Positions 51,715 to 59,939 of a stretch of DNA of 64,000 nucleotides are shown piece after piece; positions within the stretch are counted from its first letter, which is position 1, and every line of letters begins with the position of its first letter. The notes under the pieces were generated by a model that ran no database searches, had not been told where the DNA came from, and saw only the letters and a program-made list of their open reading frames with translations. The stretch comes from an uncultured Burkholderiaceae bacterium (GTDB lineage Bacteria; Pseudomonadota; Gammaproteobacteria; Burkholderiales; Burkholderiaceae_B), in contig CAKSZL010000006.1 of NCBI GenBank assembly GCA_934525625.1, positions 62,001 through 126,000 of the forward strand. Direction: 5' to 3'. Both the position numbers and the translations under genes were made by a program.

Positions 51715-52950
51715 TCACTCCGCGGCGGCCTGCTTATCGGGCTTTTTCGAAAAATCCGTACGCTCCAGTATTAGGCTTGCCGCAACACCGAACACGATGC
51801 CCCAGAACGGCGCTCCGATTCCCAGTATCGACGAACCGCCCAGCGTTACCAGGAAGGCAACCAGCGCTCCCAATGAGAACGGTTGGCGAAAGGCGGTCTG
51901 GAACGTTGCTTGCAGAACACGCAGAAGCGCCAGGCCGGCCAGCGCAGCGACGAACGCCGCAGGGGTTTCCAGAATCAATTGCGTGACCAGCGGCGAGAAA
52001 ACGCCGAACAGAATCGTCAGGACGCCCAAAGCGACGCCGGCTATCCAATGCCGTTTCGTCTCTGTGCTGGAGGCAAGCACGGCGCTGGACGGGCCGGCCA
52101 GGCAGGTCGATACGCAGCCAAAGCACGCCACTATTGCGGAGAACACGCCGCAGACGTTGGTGATGGCATTGACAGGTGGCTGATGGCCGGCGCTTCTTAG
52201 AATTGCAATGCCCTGAGGCTGATAGACCGCAACCACCGTAATCGCCAAGGGAAGAACCAACTCAAAGGCCGCGGACAACGAGAATACCGGCATGTAGAAC
52301 TGCGGCGTGGCAACTGCGGTGGAGAATGCCACGTACTCAATGGAAGGCGCTCTGTCGCCGAATACAAGCATGCCCAAGCCGACGATCAGCACGCCTATCA
52401 TGGGCGGAAACCATCGCTGAATAGATGCAAATGACGATAGTGCGAAGAACGTGACTGTCATGGCGGTGACGAGCCATGGGTCCGACGTGAACGACTTGAT
52501 CCAGTCCAGGCCGAATCCCAGGAAAACCCCTGCAACCATGCCCATGACGATAGGCATGGGGATGCGGTCCATCACGATTCTTACCCAACCGGTTAGCCCC
52601 AGCAAGAGTATGGTGGCGGCCGTCAGAAAATACGCCCCGATTACCTCGGCGAACGAGAGGTGCTGCAAGGCGTTGGCGACGAGCACGGTTCCCGGAATCG
52701 TCCAGAAGAACGCAAGCGGCTGTCGGTACAGAATGGACATGGCGATGGTCAGCACGCCGTTGATGGCAAACGCGGCAAAAATCCACGATGACAGATCGGC
52801 TGGCGCAAGCCCGCCTTTTACGCCGGCGCTCAGGATGATGGCTACAGGCGCCGATGCGGCGAACAGAAAAGCGACAAAGGCGTTTGCCAGTTCGGCGGCC
52901 GGAAAGCTGCCAGCCGACGTGATCGTTGTGGTGTCGTTTGGTGTGGTCAT
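51715..52950 (-). CDS. benE: BenE-family benzoate/aromatic acid:H+ symporter
   Basis: 411 residues from ATG 52950. Helix-rich and with the family-typical segments FAASAPVAIILSAGVKGGLAPADLSSWIFAAF, FFWTIPGTVLVANALQHLSFAEVIGAYFLT and ALLRVLQATFQTAF. BenE transporters import benzoate-like acids with protons. The longer frame to 53184 is not supported. It is divergent from the AraC regulator gene 207 bases away. No benzoate degradation genes are adjacent; the aromatic cluster at 37-43 kb could supply the pathway. Confidence 0.9.
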   Translation of the reverse strand: MTTPNDTTTITSAGSFPAAELANAFVAFLFAASAPVAIILSAGVKGGLAPADLSSWIFAAFAINGVLTIAMSILYRQPLAFFWTIPGTVLVANALQHLSFAEVIGAYFLTAATILLLGLTGWVRIVMDRIPMPIVMGMVAGVFLGFGLDWIKSFTSDPWLVTAMTVTFFALSSFASIQRWFPPMIGVLIVGLGMLVFGDRAPSIEYVAFSTAVATPQFYMPVFSLSAAFELVLPLAITVVAVYQPQGIAILRSAGHQPPVNAITNVCGVFSAIVACFGCVSTCLAGPSSAVLASSTETKRHWIAGVALGVLTILFGVFSPLVTQLILETPAAFVAALAGLALLRVLQATFQTAFRQPFSLGALVAFLVTLGGSSILGIGAPFWGIVFGVAASLILERTDFSKKPDKQAAAE

Positions 52951-53017
52951 TGCAGAGCGTGTCCTTGCTATGGCTGTGAAAACCGCGATCAATACGCGAG
53001 TTGAGTGCTGACGCCGT

Positions 53018-53032
53018 ACTTGTATGGCAAGT
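53018..53032. promoter_or_regulatory. Small inverted repeat between benE and the AraC gene
   Basis: ACTTG, TATGG, CAAGT: a perfect 5-bp inverted repeat in the 207-base divergent promoter. It could be an operator for the AraC-type regulator; evidence is weak because the arms are short. Confidence 0.3.
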
Positions 53033-53157
53033 GCGGTTTCCGGTCTTGAATGAAATTGCGAAGTGGCTCTGCGGCTACAGTATCGGCAGTGAAGGACGTG
53101 CCGGAGGACTACCGTGAAAAAATGATCTATAAAAGAAAAATTGGATCGGAGGTGAGA

Positions 53158-53964
53158 ATGACAGGGCACGCATTCAGGGTGCAAAGAATCACCGAGCTAG
53201 GCATGGAAATCGTCGAGGCCGATTCGGCGCGGGCGTTTGCCCGACACATGCATGATCAATTCGGTATCGGCTTGATCGTGCGCGGCGCGCAAGGCTCGGC
53301 CAGCGGCCGGGGCCAAGTGGAGGCGCGCGCGGGCGATCTCATCTCGGTCAACCCCGCCGAAGTGCACGATGGCAAACCTATTGGGGATAAGGCGCGCCGC
53401 TGGCATATGCTTTACTTCGACCCTTGGCGTATTGCAGACGTCTTCAAGGACATGGCGGCGGATACGAGCGCGACGCCATGCGAGTTTGCGTATCCGGTAT
53501 TGCAAAATCCGCGGGCTGTAGCGTTGTTCCAAAGCTTGTATCAAGCCGTCGCTCAGGCCGGGCAACGTGATGATGTCCTGGAGGTCGACGAGGCGCTTTC
53601 TTTGTTGCTGGAGTGCTTCCTGGATCGGCCGATGCCGTCATCGTCGATGCCTGGAACTGCGGCCAGCAGGGCCAAAGCGATGATCGATGATGACCCATTG
53701 GCGCCGATATCGTTGGCATTGCTGGCACAAGAGTCGGGTCTTAGCCGGTTTCAACTGGTACGCGCCTTTGCGCGTTTGACGGGGCTTACGCCGCATGCCT
53801 ATCTGGTGCAATGCCGTATCCAGCGGGCAAGGCGTCTTATCGCCGCCGGCGTGCGGCTTGCCGAGGCTTCCCATGCCAGCGGCTTTGCGGATCAAAGCCA
53901 CATGACGCGGTACTTCGTGCGCAGCTTTGGATTCTCGCCGGGAATGTACGCAAGGTGCAGTTAG
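53158..53964 (+). CDS. AraC-family transcriptional regulator
   Basis: 268 residues from ATG 53158 with a strong GGAGGTGAG site six bases upstream. The N-terminal cupin-like ligand domain (GIGLIVRGAQGSASGRGQVEARAGDLISVNPAEVHDG) is followed by two HTH motifs (ISLALLAQESGLSRFQLVRAFARLTGLTPHAYLVQCRIQRARRLI and EASHASGFADQSHMTRYFVRSFGFSPGMY). It is divergent from benE. Followed by a LysE-type exporter gene after 157 bases; either neighbour may be its target. Confidence 0.92.
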   Translation: MTGHAFRVQRITELGMEIVEADSARAFARHMHDQFGIGLIVRGAQGSASGRGQVEARAGDLISVNPAEVHDGKPIGDKARRWHMLYFDPWRIADVFKDMAADTSATPCEFAYPVLQNPRAVALFQSLYQAVAQAGQRDDVLEVDEALSLLLECFLDRPMPSSSMPGTAASRAKAMIDDDPLAPISLALLAQESGLSRFQLVRAFARLTGLTPHAYLVQCRIQRARRLIAAGVRLAEASHASGFADQSHMTRYFVRSFGFSPGMYARCS

Positions 53965-54121
53965 TGCGGGGCCGCAATTTCGTTCAAGAAGGGGCGGCAT
54001 GCAAAGGGCATAGTGTTCGAAAATACTTTGAGCCCTAAGCCATGGTCTTCCCGTTCCGCTGCGTTTGCGTTCTCCAGATGCTTTCCTGGCCCGTTCGCCC
54101 GGCCAAAGAGGTGGCATTGCA

Positions 54122-54733
54122 ATGAGCCTGGAATTTCTGCTGACTTCTCTGGTCATCATTGCCTCGCCGGGGACGGGCGCCATCTACACCGTCGCCGTGG
54201 CGCTCTCGGATGGCATGCGTGCGAGCACCATTGCGGCCTTGGGCTGCACGCTGGGCATCGTTCCGCATATGCTGGCGGCAATCAGCGGGTTGGCGGTGTT
54301 GTTTCATACCAGTGCCATGGCCTTCCAGATTCTCAAATACCTTGGCGTTGCGTATCTGCTTTACATGGCGTGGGCGATGATGCGTCAACGCGGGGTGTTG
54401 AGCCTGAATGGCCAGTCGAAGGCCAAAAGCTTCCGGCACGTCATCGTGTCAGCGGTCTTGATCAATTTGTTGAACCCGAAGCTGTCTATCTTCTTTTTCG
54501 CTTTCCTGCCTCAATTCGTCAGCCTTGAAGAGGGCAGCCCCATGGGCAGAATGCTGGCGTTAAGCCTGGTGTTCATGGCCCTGACCTTCGTGGTTTTCGC
54601 GCTCTATGGTGTTTTTGCCGCCGCCGTTCGGCGGTACGTTCTTGGCAAACCAGCCGCCCAGTTATGGATGCGGTACGGCTTTGCGGCAGCGTTCACAGGC
54701 TTGGCGCTACAACTGGCCCTGGCGCAGCGGTAG
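54122..54733 (+). CDS. LysE/RhtB-family amino acid exporter
   Basis: 203 residues with six predicted helices and the family signature at the N-terminus: SLVIIASPGTGAIYTVAVALSDGMRASTIAALGCTLGIVPHM, and VINLLNPKLSIFFFAFLPQFV in the middle. These export amino acids or related small acids. The start at 54122 follows a weak site. No clear partner other than the AraC gene upstream. Confidence 0.93.
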   Translation: MSLEFLLTSLVIIASPGTGAIYTVAVALSDGMRASTIAALGCTLGIVPHMLAAISGLAVLFHTSAMAFQILKYLGVAYLLYMAWAMMRQRGVLSLNGQSKAKSFRHVIVSAVLINLLNPKLSIFFFAFLPQFVSLEEGSPMGRMLALSLVFMALTFVVFALYGVFAAAVRRYVLGKPAAQLWMRYGFAAAFTGLALQLALAQR

Positions 54734-54803
54734 GCTGTCAGTGGGCGGTGTGATCTACGAAACTGCACGCTGATGTACGCGGGCTCTGTCAGGGCTTGAG
54801 GAT

Positions 54804-55643
54804 TCAGTTCCCCGCCTCTTGCGACGGCTGAAAGAAATCGCGCACCAGCCGGCAGAACGCCGGGCCTTTCTCTATCTGCGTCCAGTGGCCGCATCGCCCG
54901 AACAAATGCACCTGGCTGTCGTCTATCCATTGGTGCAGCGTCAGCGAGTTTGCCACGGGTATCACCTTGTCGTCGCGCCCATGCACCATCAATGTGGGGT
55001 GCTTGATGCCGCGGATGTCTTCTTCGCTATGCGCCATGGCGTCCACCCAGCGCTGGCGCGGCGCGGGAAACATGGCTGCAAAGGCCTGCTGCGTGCGCAA
55101 GCTGGCTTGATAGCGGGATTCGACCAGTTGATCGTTGATGAGGCCGGGGTCGTAGGCGAAGGTGTCGCGCATGAGAGACTGCATGCCCTCGAACGAGGGC
55201 TGGTATCCCCACACGGCGTCCAAGCCGGCCGTCAACTCGAACGGCACGCCCACGCTGCCCATCAGCACGATCTTTTCGACTCTTTCCGGGTACTGGATAG
55301 CCAATGCCAAGGCCAGAGAGCCGCCAAAGGAGTTACCCACCAGATGCACTTTCTTCAGCTTCAGCGCATCCAGGAAATCAATGATCTGGCGCACCCAGAC
55401 CGCACGCGAGTAGTCGATGTCTTGCGGCGTCTCGGTGTAGCCGAAGCCCGCCATGTCCGGCGCCAGCAATTGAAACTCGCCGCTCAAGGAAGCCAGCACG
55501 CCGCGCCAATTGACCCAGGCGCTGACGCCCGGCCCCGAGCCGTGCAGAAGCAGCACCGGCGCGCCCTCGCCCACGTCGTGGTAGTTCGTCAGGATGTCTC
55601 CGGTTTGAATGTGCTTGCCGATTTCGGGGTTGGAGCTGCTCAT
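54804..55643 (-). CDS. Alpha/beta hydrolase of the meta-cleavage product hydrolase type
   Basis: 279 residues with LLLHGSGPGVSAWVNWRGVL (oxyanion loop of DmpD/XylF/MhpC-type C-C hydrolases), nucleophile elbow GNSFGGSLAL, acid in GRDDKVIP and catalytic His in FGRCGHWTQIEKGPAF. The triad is complete and the pattern HGSGPGVSAW is characteristic of hydrolases acting on 2-hydroxy-6-oxo-dienoates. No dioxygenase is adjacent, so it is an orphan here; the ring-cleavage clusters at 28-29 kb or 37-43 kb lack such a type except the hydrolase at 42570. Confidence 0.9.
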   Translation of the reverse strand: MSSSNPEIGKHIQTGDILTNYHDVGEGAPVLLLHGSGPGVSAWVNWRGVLASLSGEFQLLAPDMAGFGYTETPQDIDYSRAVWVRQIIDFLDALKLKKVHLVGNSFGGSLALALAIQYPERVEKIVLMGSVGVPFELTAGLDAVWGYQPSFEGMQSLMRDTFAYDPGLINDQLVESRYQASLRTQQAFAAMFPAPRQRWVDAMAHSEEDIRGIKHPTLMVHGRDDKVIPVANSLTLHQWIDDSQVHLFGRCGHWTQIEKGPAFCRLVRDFFQPSQEAGN

Positions 55644-55651
55644 GATCTTCC

Positions 55652-55745
55652 TCTCCTTAATAGGTATGTTGCGGTTTTATAATAGTCCGTCTCTTTCCCG
55701 TAGGCTGGTGAAAAAAGAGTTCTATACGGAACTGGCGCAGTGAGA
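55652..55745 (+). pseudogene. Scar of an internally deleted tandem duplicate of the gene at 56213
   Basis: Bases 55652-55704 match the upstream region at 56155-56207 (promoter and ribosome-site segment, 47 of 53 identical). Bases 55704-55745 match the last 42 bases of the intact gene at 57175-57216 (39 of 42 identical), including the ORF end and its stop. So a second copy of the gene was present and lost everything between its ribosome site and last 13 codons. This is read directly from the sequence. Confidence 0.85.
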
Positions 55746-55839
55746 GTGCTTCGTCGAAAGACTACAAACATTGAGATTCTTGCCTACCGCTAGGTGCAGC
55801 GTCTGGTAGTGCCTGGGACAGCAACAAACTGGAGCAAAA

Positions 55840-56133
55840 ATGCCTTCATCTGTAGTGCTGGTAGATCAGAGCCTTTTGTGGTTTAAAGTCTGCTGGCTGC
55901 TAGTTTCTCTAGCCCTCGCCTCGGTATTTCTGCAGGCCCCAAGTGTTGTGATGCTTATCTTATACGGTGCAGCGGCCCTGTCAGGCGCGGTTTCCGCGGC
56001 GTATCTTGAGCGGGTCAAGCCAACCGTATTAACTGACTTTGTCTGGTCCTTGACGCCGGTTGCACTATTCTTATTCCCGATTGCCCTGGTGCTCCACAGC
56101 GTTCGAATTTATCGAACTCGCTCTAGCTTCTGA
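55840..56133 (+). CDS. Small AT-rich membrane protein, hypothetical
   Basis: 97 residues, mostly hydrophobic, with three predicted helices (WFKVCWLLVSLALASVFLQA, VVMLILYGAAALSGAVSAAYL, LTPVALFLFPIALVLHSVRIY). Codon use is clearly less GC-biased than the neighbours, which suggests acquired DNA. No ribosome site of strength was seen (GGAGCAAAA precedes). It lies between the duplicate scar and the intact gene, so it may be a passenger of the duplication. Function unknown. Confidence 0.6.
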   Translation: MPSSVVLVDQSLLWFKVCWLLVSLALASVFLQAPSVVMLILYGAAALSGAVSAAYLERVKPTVLTDFVWSLTPVALFLFPIALVLHSVRIYRTRSSF

Positions 56134-56212
56134 AGGAAATGAAGCTTTTTTTCTTCTCCTTAATAGGTGTGCCGCAGTTTTATAATAGGCCGTCTCTTTC
56201 CCGGAGGTTGTC

Positions 56213-57214
56213 ATGTACCGCCACCCTGGCAACGCGCTGGATTCCGCCCAGGCGCAGCAACGCCCAAGCCTTCGGGACCGCACGACGGCGCTCAAAACGT
56301 GTTTCCTGGCCTTCCTTCTGATATTCGCGGCCGCCTGTATGTCCGCTCCGTCGTGGGCGCGCGACGTACCGTACCCTGCGGCGCAGGCCGAACTCGAAAC
56401 CCTGAACAGCGATTTCCGCGCCCTCTACCATGAGCGCACCCGGCAAGTGCTGGAAGCCCTGCCGCTGGTGCTGGTGGTGCAGAACAGCACCATCACGGCG
56501 GTGCGAGGCGCGCAGCGCCGGCTTTACCCGGTGCCGCTGCAACGCTACAACGAGGCGCGCGCCATCGTGCACGCGGCGCTGGGCTTTCATGGGCTCATGG
56601 GCAGCCTGGCCCATGCCGGCGAGGGTGCCGACTGGGCGCGGGTCGAATCCTTCTTGCTGCACCTCGAACGCACGCGGCTCGCCGCCGAGCACAGCACGCT
56701 GATCCGGGCCGAAAAAGCCCAGGCCGCGCAGGTGCTGGACATTCTGCGCCGCGCCAGCAGTGAAGCGCTGGCCAAGCGCACCATAGACGAAAACACCATC
56801 GCCAGCACGCTGCGGCATACCGAACCCTTGCTGTTGGCCATGACCGATTCCGTGGGCCAGGCCCATGCCGAAGCCATGCTGGCTGTGCTGCGGCGCATCC
56901 AGTCGGACGCCACCGAGCAGGAATGGCAAAACGTAGTGGCCGTGGTAACCGGGCCGACGACGCCTCGCCGCAACAATCTGGAAACCGCCATCACGGCGGC
57001 GGCGCTTGGCGCGCAGCATCTGGGCTCGCGCATCTTCTATTCGGAGAACATCTTTTCCGTCGACGGCGCTCTGGCTTATCTGCAGACCTTGGTTGGCGAT
57101 CGTGAACTTTCGCAGCATGTCTTCGGCACTCCGCATCGGATGTGGGAAGACCTGTTCACACCAGTGTCCCGCAAGCTGGTCGAACAAGAGTTCTATACGG
57201 AACTGGCGCAGTGA
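56213..57214 (+). CDS. Exported hypothetical protein (intact member of a duplicated pair)
   Basis: 333 residues with GGAGG upstream of the ATG. A basic N-terminus and the hydrophobic TCFLAFLLIFAAACMSAPSWA form an export signal; AAAC could also be a lipobox. The mature part is helical and soluble (LETLNSDFRALYHERTRQVLEALPLVLVVQNSTITAV, ARAIVHAALGFHGLMGSLAHAG) with no catalytic motif seen. The C-terminus VEQEFYTELAQ is repeated in the scar at 55704. I do not recognise the family. Confidence 0.75.
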   Translation: MYRHPGNALDSAQAQQRPSLRDRTTALKTCFLAFLLIFAAACMSAPSWARDVPYPAAQAELETLNSDFRALYHERTRQVLEALPLVLVVQNSTITAVRGAQRRLYPVPLQRYNEARAIVHAALGFHGLMGSLAHAGEGADWARVESFLLHLERTRLAAEHSTLIRAEKAQAAQVLDILRRASSEALAKRTIDENTIASTLRHTEPLLLAMTDSVGQAHAEAMLAVLRRIQSDATEQEWQNVVAVVTGPTTPRRNNLETAITAAALGAQHLGSRIFYSENIFSVDGALAYLQTLVGDRELSQHVFGTPHRMWEDLFTPVSRKLVEQEFYTELAQ

Positions 57215-57243
57215 GAAACGGTCCGGCGCATGCTGCTCACCCC

Positions 57244-57639
57244 ATGATGAGAATGAGCGTGTCAGTGCGGCGCCGGACGTGCTGGTTCTTGCTGATTGCG
57301 TTTCTGTGCGCTGTTCTGTCGCCTTCGCTTGGGCAGGCGGCGGGTAGGCAGGCGGCTGCCGGCCCGATGCTCATGCCGTTCTGCACCGAGCACGGCGAGC
57401 AGTTTATCGAAGTCGATCTGCTGGATGCCGGCGACAAGTCTAGTGCCGTTCCTGAATCGCAGCATAGCGGTTTTTGCCTGCTGTGCTTCTCTCCCGCCAC
57501 GCCAGGCAAGATCGGCATCGCGGGCGTCCTGTCCGATCTTGCCCGTTCTGTTCCAACCCTCGCATGGAATGACCCCGAGCTACACGTCTCGCGGGCCTGG
57601 ACTCCCGTTCTTGCGCGTGCGCCGCCTGCTGGTGCCTGA
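57244..57639 (+). CDS. DUF2946-like protein
   Basis: 131 residues from ATG 57244 (or 57247). A TM/signal segment (CWFLLIAFLCAVLSPSLG) is followed by a mature part with CLLC near residue 80 (SGFCLLCFSPA) and the C-terminal ARAPP signature (VLARAPPAGA) seen in DUF2946. DUF2946 genes are commonly found before metal (copper or iron) TonB receptors, as here. Function unknown; metal sensing or delivery is proposed for the group. Confidence 0.7.
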   Translation: MMRMSVSVRRRTCWFLLIAFLCAVLSPSLGQAAGRQAAAGPMLMPFCTEHGEQFIEVDLLDAGDKSSAVPESQHSGFCLLCFSPATPGKIGIAGVLSDLARSVPTLAWNDPELHVSRAWTPVLARAPPAGA

Positions 57640-57775
57640 CGCTTTCATTGTTGTGTGGCCGCCGCCTGCGTCAAGGCGGCATGGCTTTTCGACATAGTCA
57701 GTCATTGACCAGCAGACCTGCGCGGCCGGACGGCTGCCGGCTGCGCGTCGATGCGCATATTCCGGGAACAGACCC

Positions 57776-59923
57776 ATGCCATTTTTCCTTTCTACAAGGC
57801 GGCGTTGCCTGCGCAACGCCTTGCGCTGCGCGGCCGTGCCGCTTTCTTCGAGCCTGATCGCCATGCCCGTGCCGGCTCAGGAAGCGCCCGCCGCGCTTGC
57901 TCCCATCGTCGTTACCGGGGGCGGCCAGCACTCCCTGCTCGACGCACCCGTCGCGGCCGGCTCCAATCTTGGCCTGACCTCCAGGCAGACGCCGGCGAGC
58001 GTGGAGACCATCAACCGCGAACAGTTGGAAGAGCGTGGCGACGCCAGCGTGATCGATGCGGTGACGCGGGCCGCCGGCATCAGCGCCTCGCCTCATCCCG
58101 GCAACGGCTTGAGCGAGCTATCGTCACGCGGCTTTACCGGCGGCTCGTCGGTGATGTGGCTGTACGACGGCACGCGGCAGTACGGCGGCGTGGGCATTAC
58201 CTTTCCTTTCGATACCTGGTCGGTCGAGCGCATCGAGGTGCTGCGCGGGCCGGCCTCGGTGATTCATGGCGACGGCGCCATCGGCGGCGTGGTCAACGTG
58301 GTGCCCAAGAAGCCTACGCAAGGTTCGATCGAAAACGAGCTGCAAGCCACCGTCGGCACGGATGACACCCAGCGCCTTGGGCTGGGCAGCGGCGGCGCCC
58401 TCAACGACCGGCTGTCCTACCGGCTCGACCTGAGCGGCAATCGCAGCGACGGCTGGGTGGACCGTGGCGACAATCACAACGCGACCTTCTCGGGCGCGCT
58501 GCAATTCGAGGCTACGCGCGACCTGAGCCTGAAACTCAGCCATTCCTATGGCTATCAGCGGCCGATGCGCTACTTCGGAACGCCATTGGTCGAAGGCCGC
58601 CAGCTCGACGCCCTGCGCGAGCAGAACTACAACGTGAAAGACAGCTTCATGCGTTTTCGCGACCACTGGACCGAATTGGCCGCGACCTGGACGCCCAGCG
58701 AGACCGCCACGGTACGGGCGCGCCTGTATCACATCGGCAGCAAGCGCGATTGGCGCAATGCCGAGTATTACGACTACAACCCGGCCACCCATCTGATCGA
58801 CAGGTCGGGCAATACGCAGATATCGCACGATCAGAAACAGACGGGCCTTGCCGCCGACGCAAGCTTCAAGGGTACGCTCGCCGGCCTGGACAACACCTTG
58901 TCGGTGGGCTTCGACGTCAACCGCGGCAGCTTCCGCCACGCCAACAACACCTATGTCGGCAGCTCCGGCCCGGTCGATATGTACGATCCGGCACCTGGGT
59001 ATTTCCAGAGCGATTTTCCATTCATCCCGCGTTATCGCAACGAGGCCGATCAGTACGCCTTGTTCATGGAGAATCGCATCGCCTTGACTCCCGCATGGTC
59101 GGTGGTGGGCGGCTTGCGCTACGACCGGGCCCGCGTGAAGCGCGAGGATCTGGTAACGGGCGAGCGCAATTTCACGCGCAGCTTTTCAGACGTGGGATGG
59201 CGCCTTGGCACGGTTTACGAGGTAACGCCCGACCTGGCGGTGTACGCGCAGTATTCCCAGGCCGCCGATCCGGTCAGCGGTTTGCTGATGCTTAGCCCGG
59301 CCAACGCCGATTTCGACATGGCCAAGGGCCGTCAGGCCGAGATCGGACTGAAGCAGAGCTTTTGGGACGGGCGCGGCGAATGGACGCTGGCCGCCTACCA
59401 GATCCTCAAGACCAATCTGATCTCCCGAGATCCGGCCGACCCCAGCCGGAGCGTGCAGGTGGGTGAACGATCCTCGCGCGGCATCGAGGCGACGCTGGCG
59501 CTGGATTTTGCGCCGGGTTGGCGGGTGGAAGCCAATGCGACGATGCTCCGGGCCAAGTTCGATGACTTCTCGGAATCGGTCGGCGGCATGATCGTCTCGC
59601 GCAAGGGCAAGGTGCCGCCCAACGTGCCGGAGCGCTTGGCCAATGTGTGGCTGAGCTGGAACTTCCAGCCGAACTGGACGGCGATGGCGGGCCTGCGCTA
59701 TGTGGGCAAGCGCTACGCCGACAATGCCAATACGCTGGAGCTGCCGTCCTACACGACGACCGACCTGGCCTTGCGTTGGGACGTGAACGAGGATACGTCC
59801 ATCACGGCGCGCGGCTACAACGTGTTCGACAAGGCGTATTTCACGAGCGCCTACTACAGCCCGACCCAGTGGCTGTACGGCCCGGGGCGGCGGTTCGAGT
59901 TGACGCTGAATCATCGCTTCTAA
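57776..59923 (+). CDS. TonB-dependent siderophore-type receptor
   Basis: 715 residues. Signal peptide ending MPVPAQE. TonB box-like IVVTGGGQ, plug motifs (TPASVETINREQLEERGDASVIDAVTRAAGIS, SSRGFTGGSSVMWLYDGTRQYG, IEVLRGPASVIHGDGAIGGVVNVVPKKP) and barrel with terminal FELTLNHRF. The plug follows the ferric-siderophore receptor pattern. It imports an iron chelate or perhaps a copper compound. Next to a PepSY membrane protein 16 bases downstream, likely a reductase or helper. No Fur box was recognised upstream. Confidence 0.93.
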   Translation: MPFFLSTRRRCLRNALRCAAVPLSSSLIAMPVPAQEAPAALAPIVVTGGGQHSLLDAPVAAGSNLGLTSRQTPASVETINREQLEERGDASVIDAVTRAAGISASPHPGNGLSELSSRGFTGGSSVMWLYDGTRQYGGVGITFPFDTWSVERIEVLRGPASVIHGDGAIGGVVNVVPKKPTQGSIENELQATVGTDDTQRLGLGSGGALNDRLSYRLDLSGNRSDGWVDRGDNHNATFSGALQFEATRDLSLKLSHSYGYQRPMRYFGTPLVEGRQLDALREQNYNVKDSFMRFRDHWTELAATWTPSETATVRARLYHIGSKRDWRNAEYYDYNPATHLIDRSGNTQISHDQKQTGLAADASFKGTLAGLDNTLSVGFDVNRGSFRHANNTYVGSSGPVDMYDPAPGYFQSDFPFIPRYRNEADQYALFMENRIALTPAWSVVGGLRYDRARVKREDLVTGERNFTRSFSDVGWRLGTVYEVTPDLAVYAQYSQAADPVSGLLMLSPANADFDMAKGRQAEIGLKQSFWDGRGEWTLAAYQILKTNLISRDPADPSRSVQVGERSSRGIEATLALDFAPGWRVEANATMLRAKFDDFSESVGGMIVSRKGKVPPNVPERLANVWLSWNFQPNWTAMAGLRYVGKRYADNANTLELPSYTTTDLALRWDVNEDTSITARGYNVFDKAYFTSAYYSPTQWLYGPGRRFELTLNHRF

Positions 59924-59939
59924 GCCCGGAGGGCCGGAG

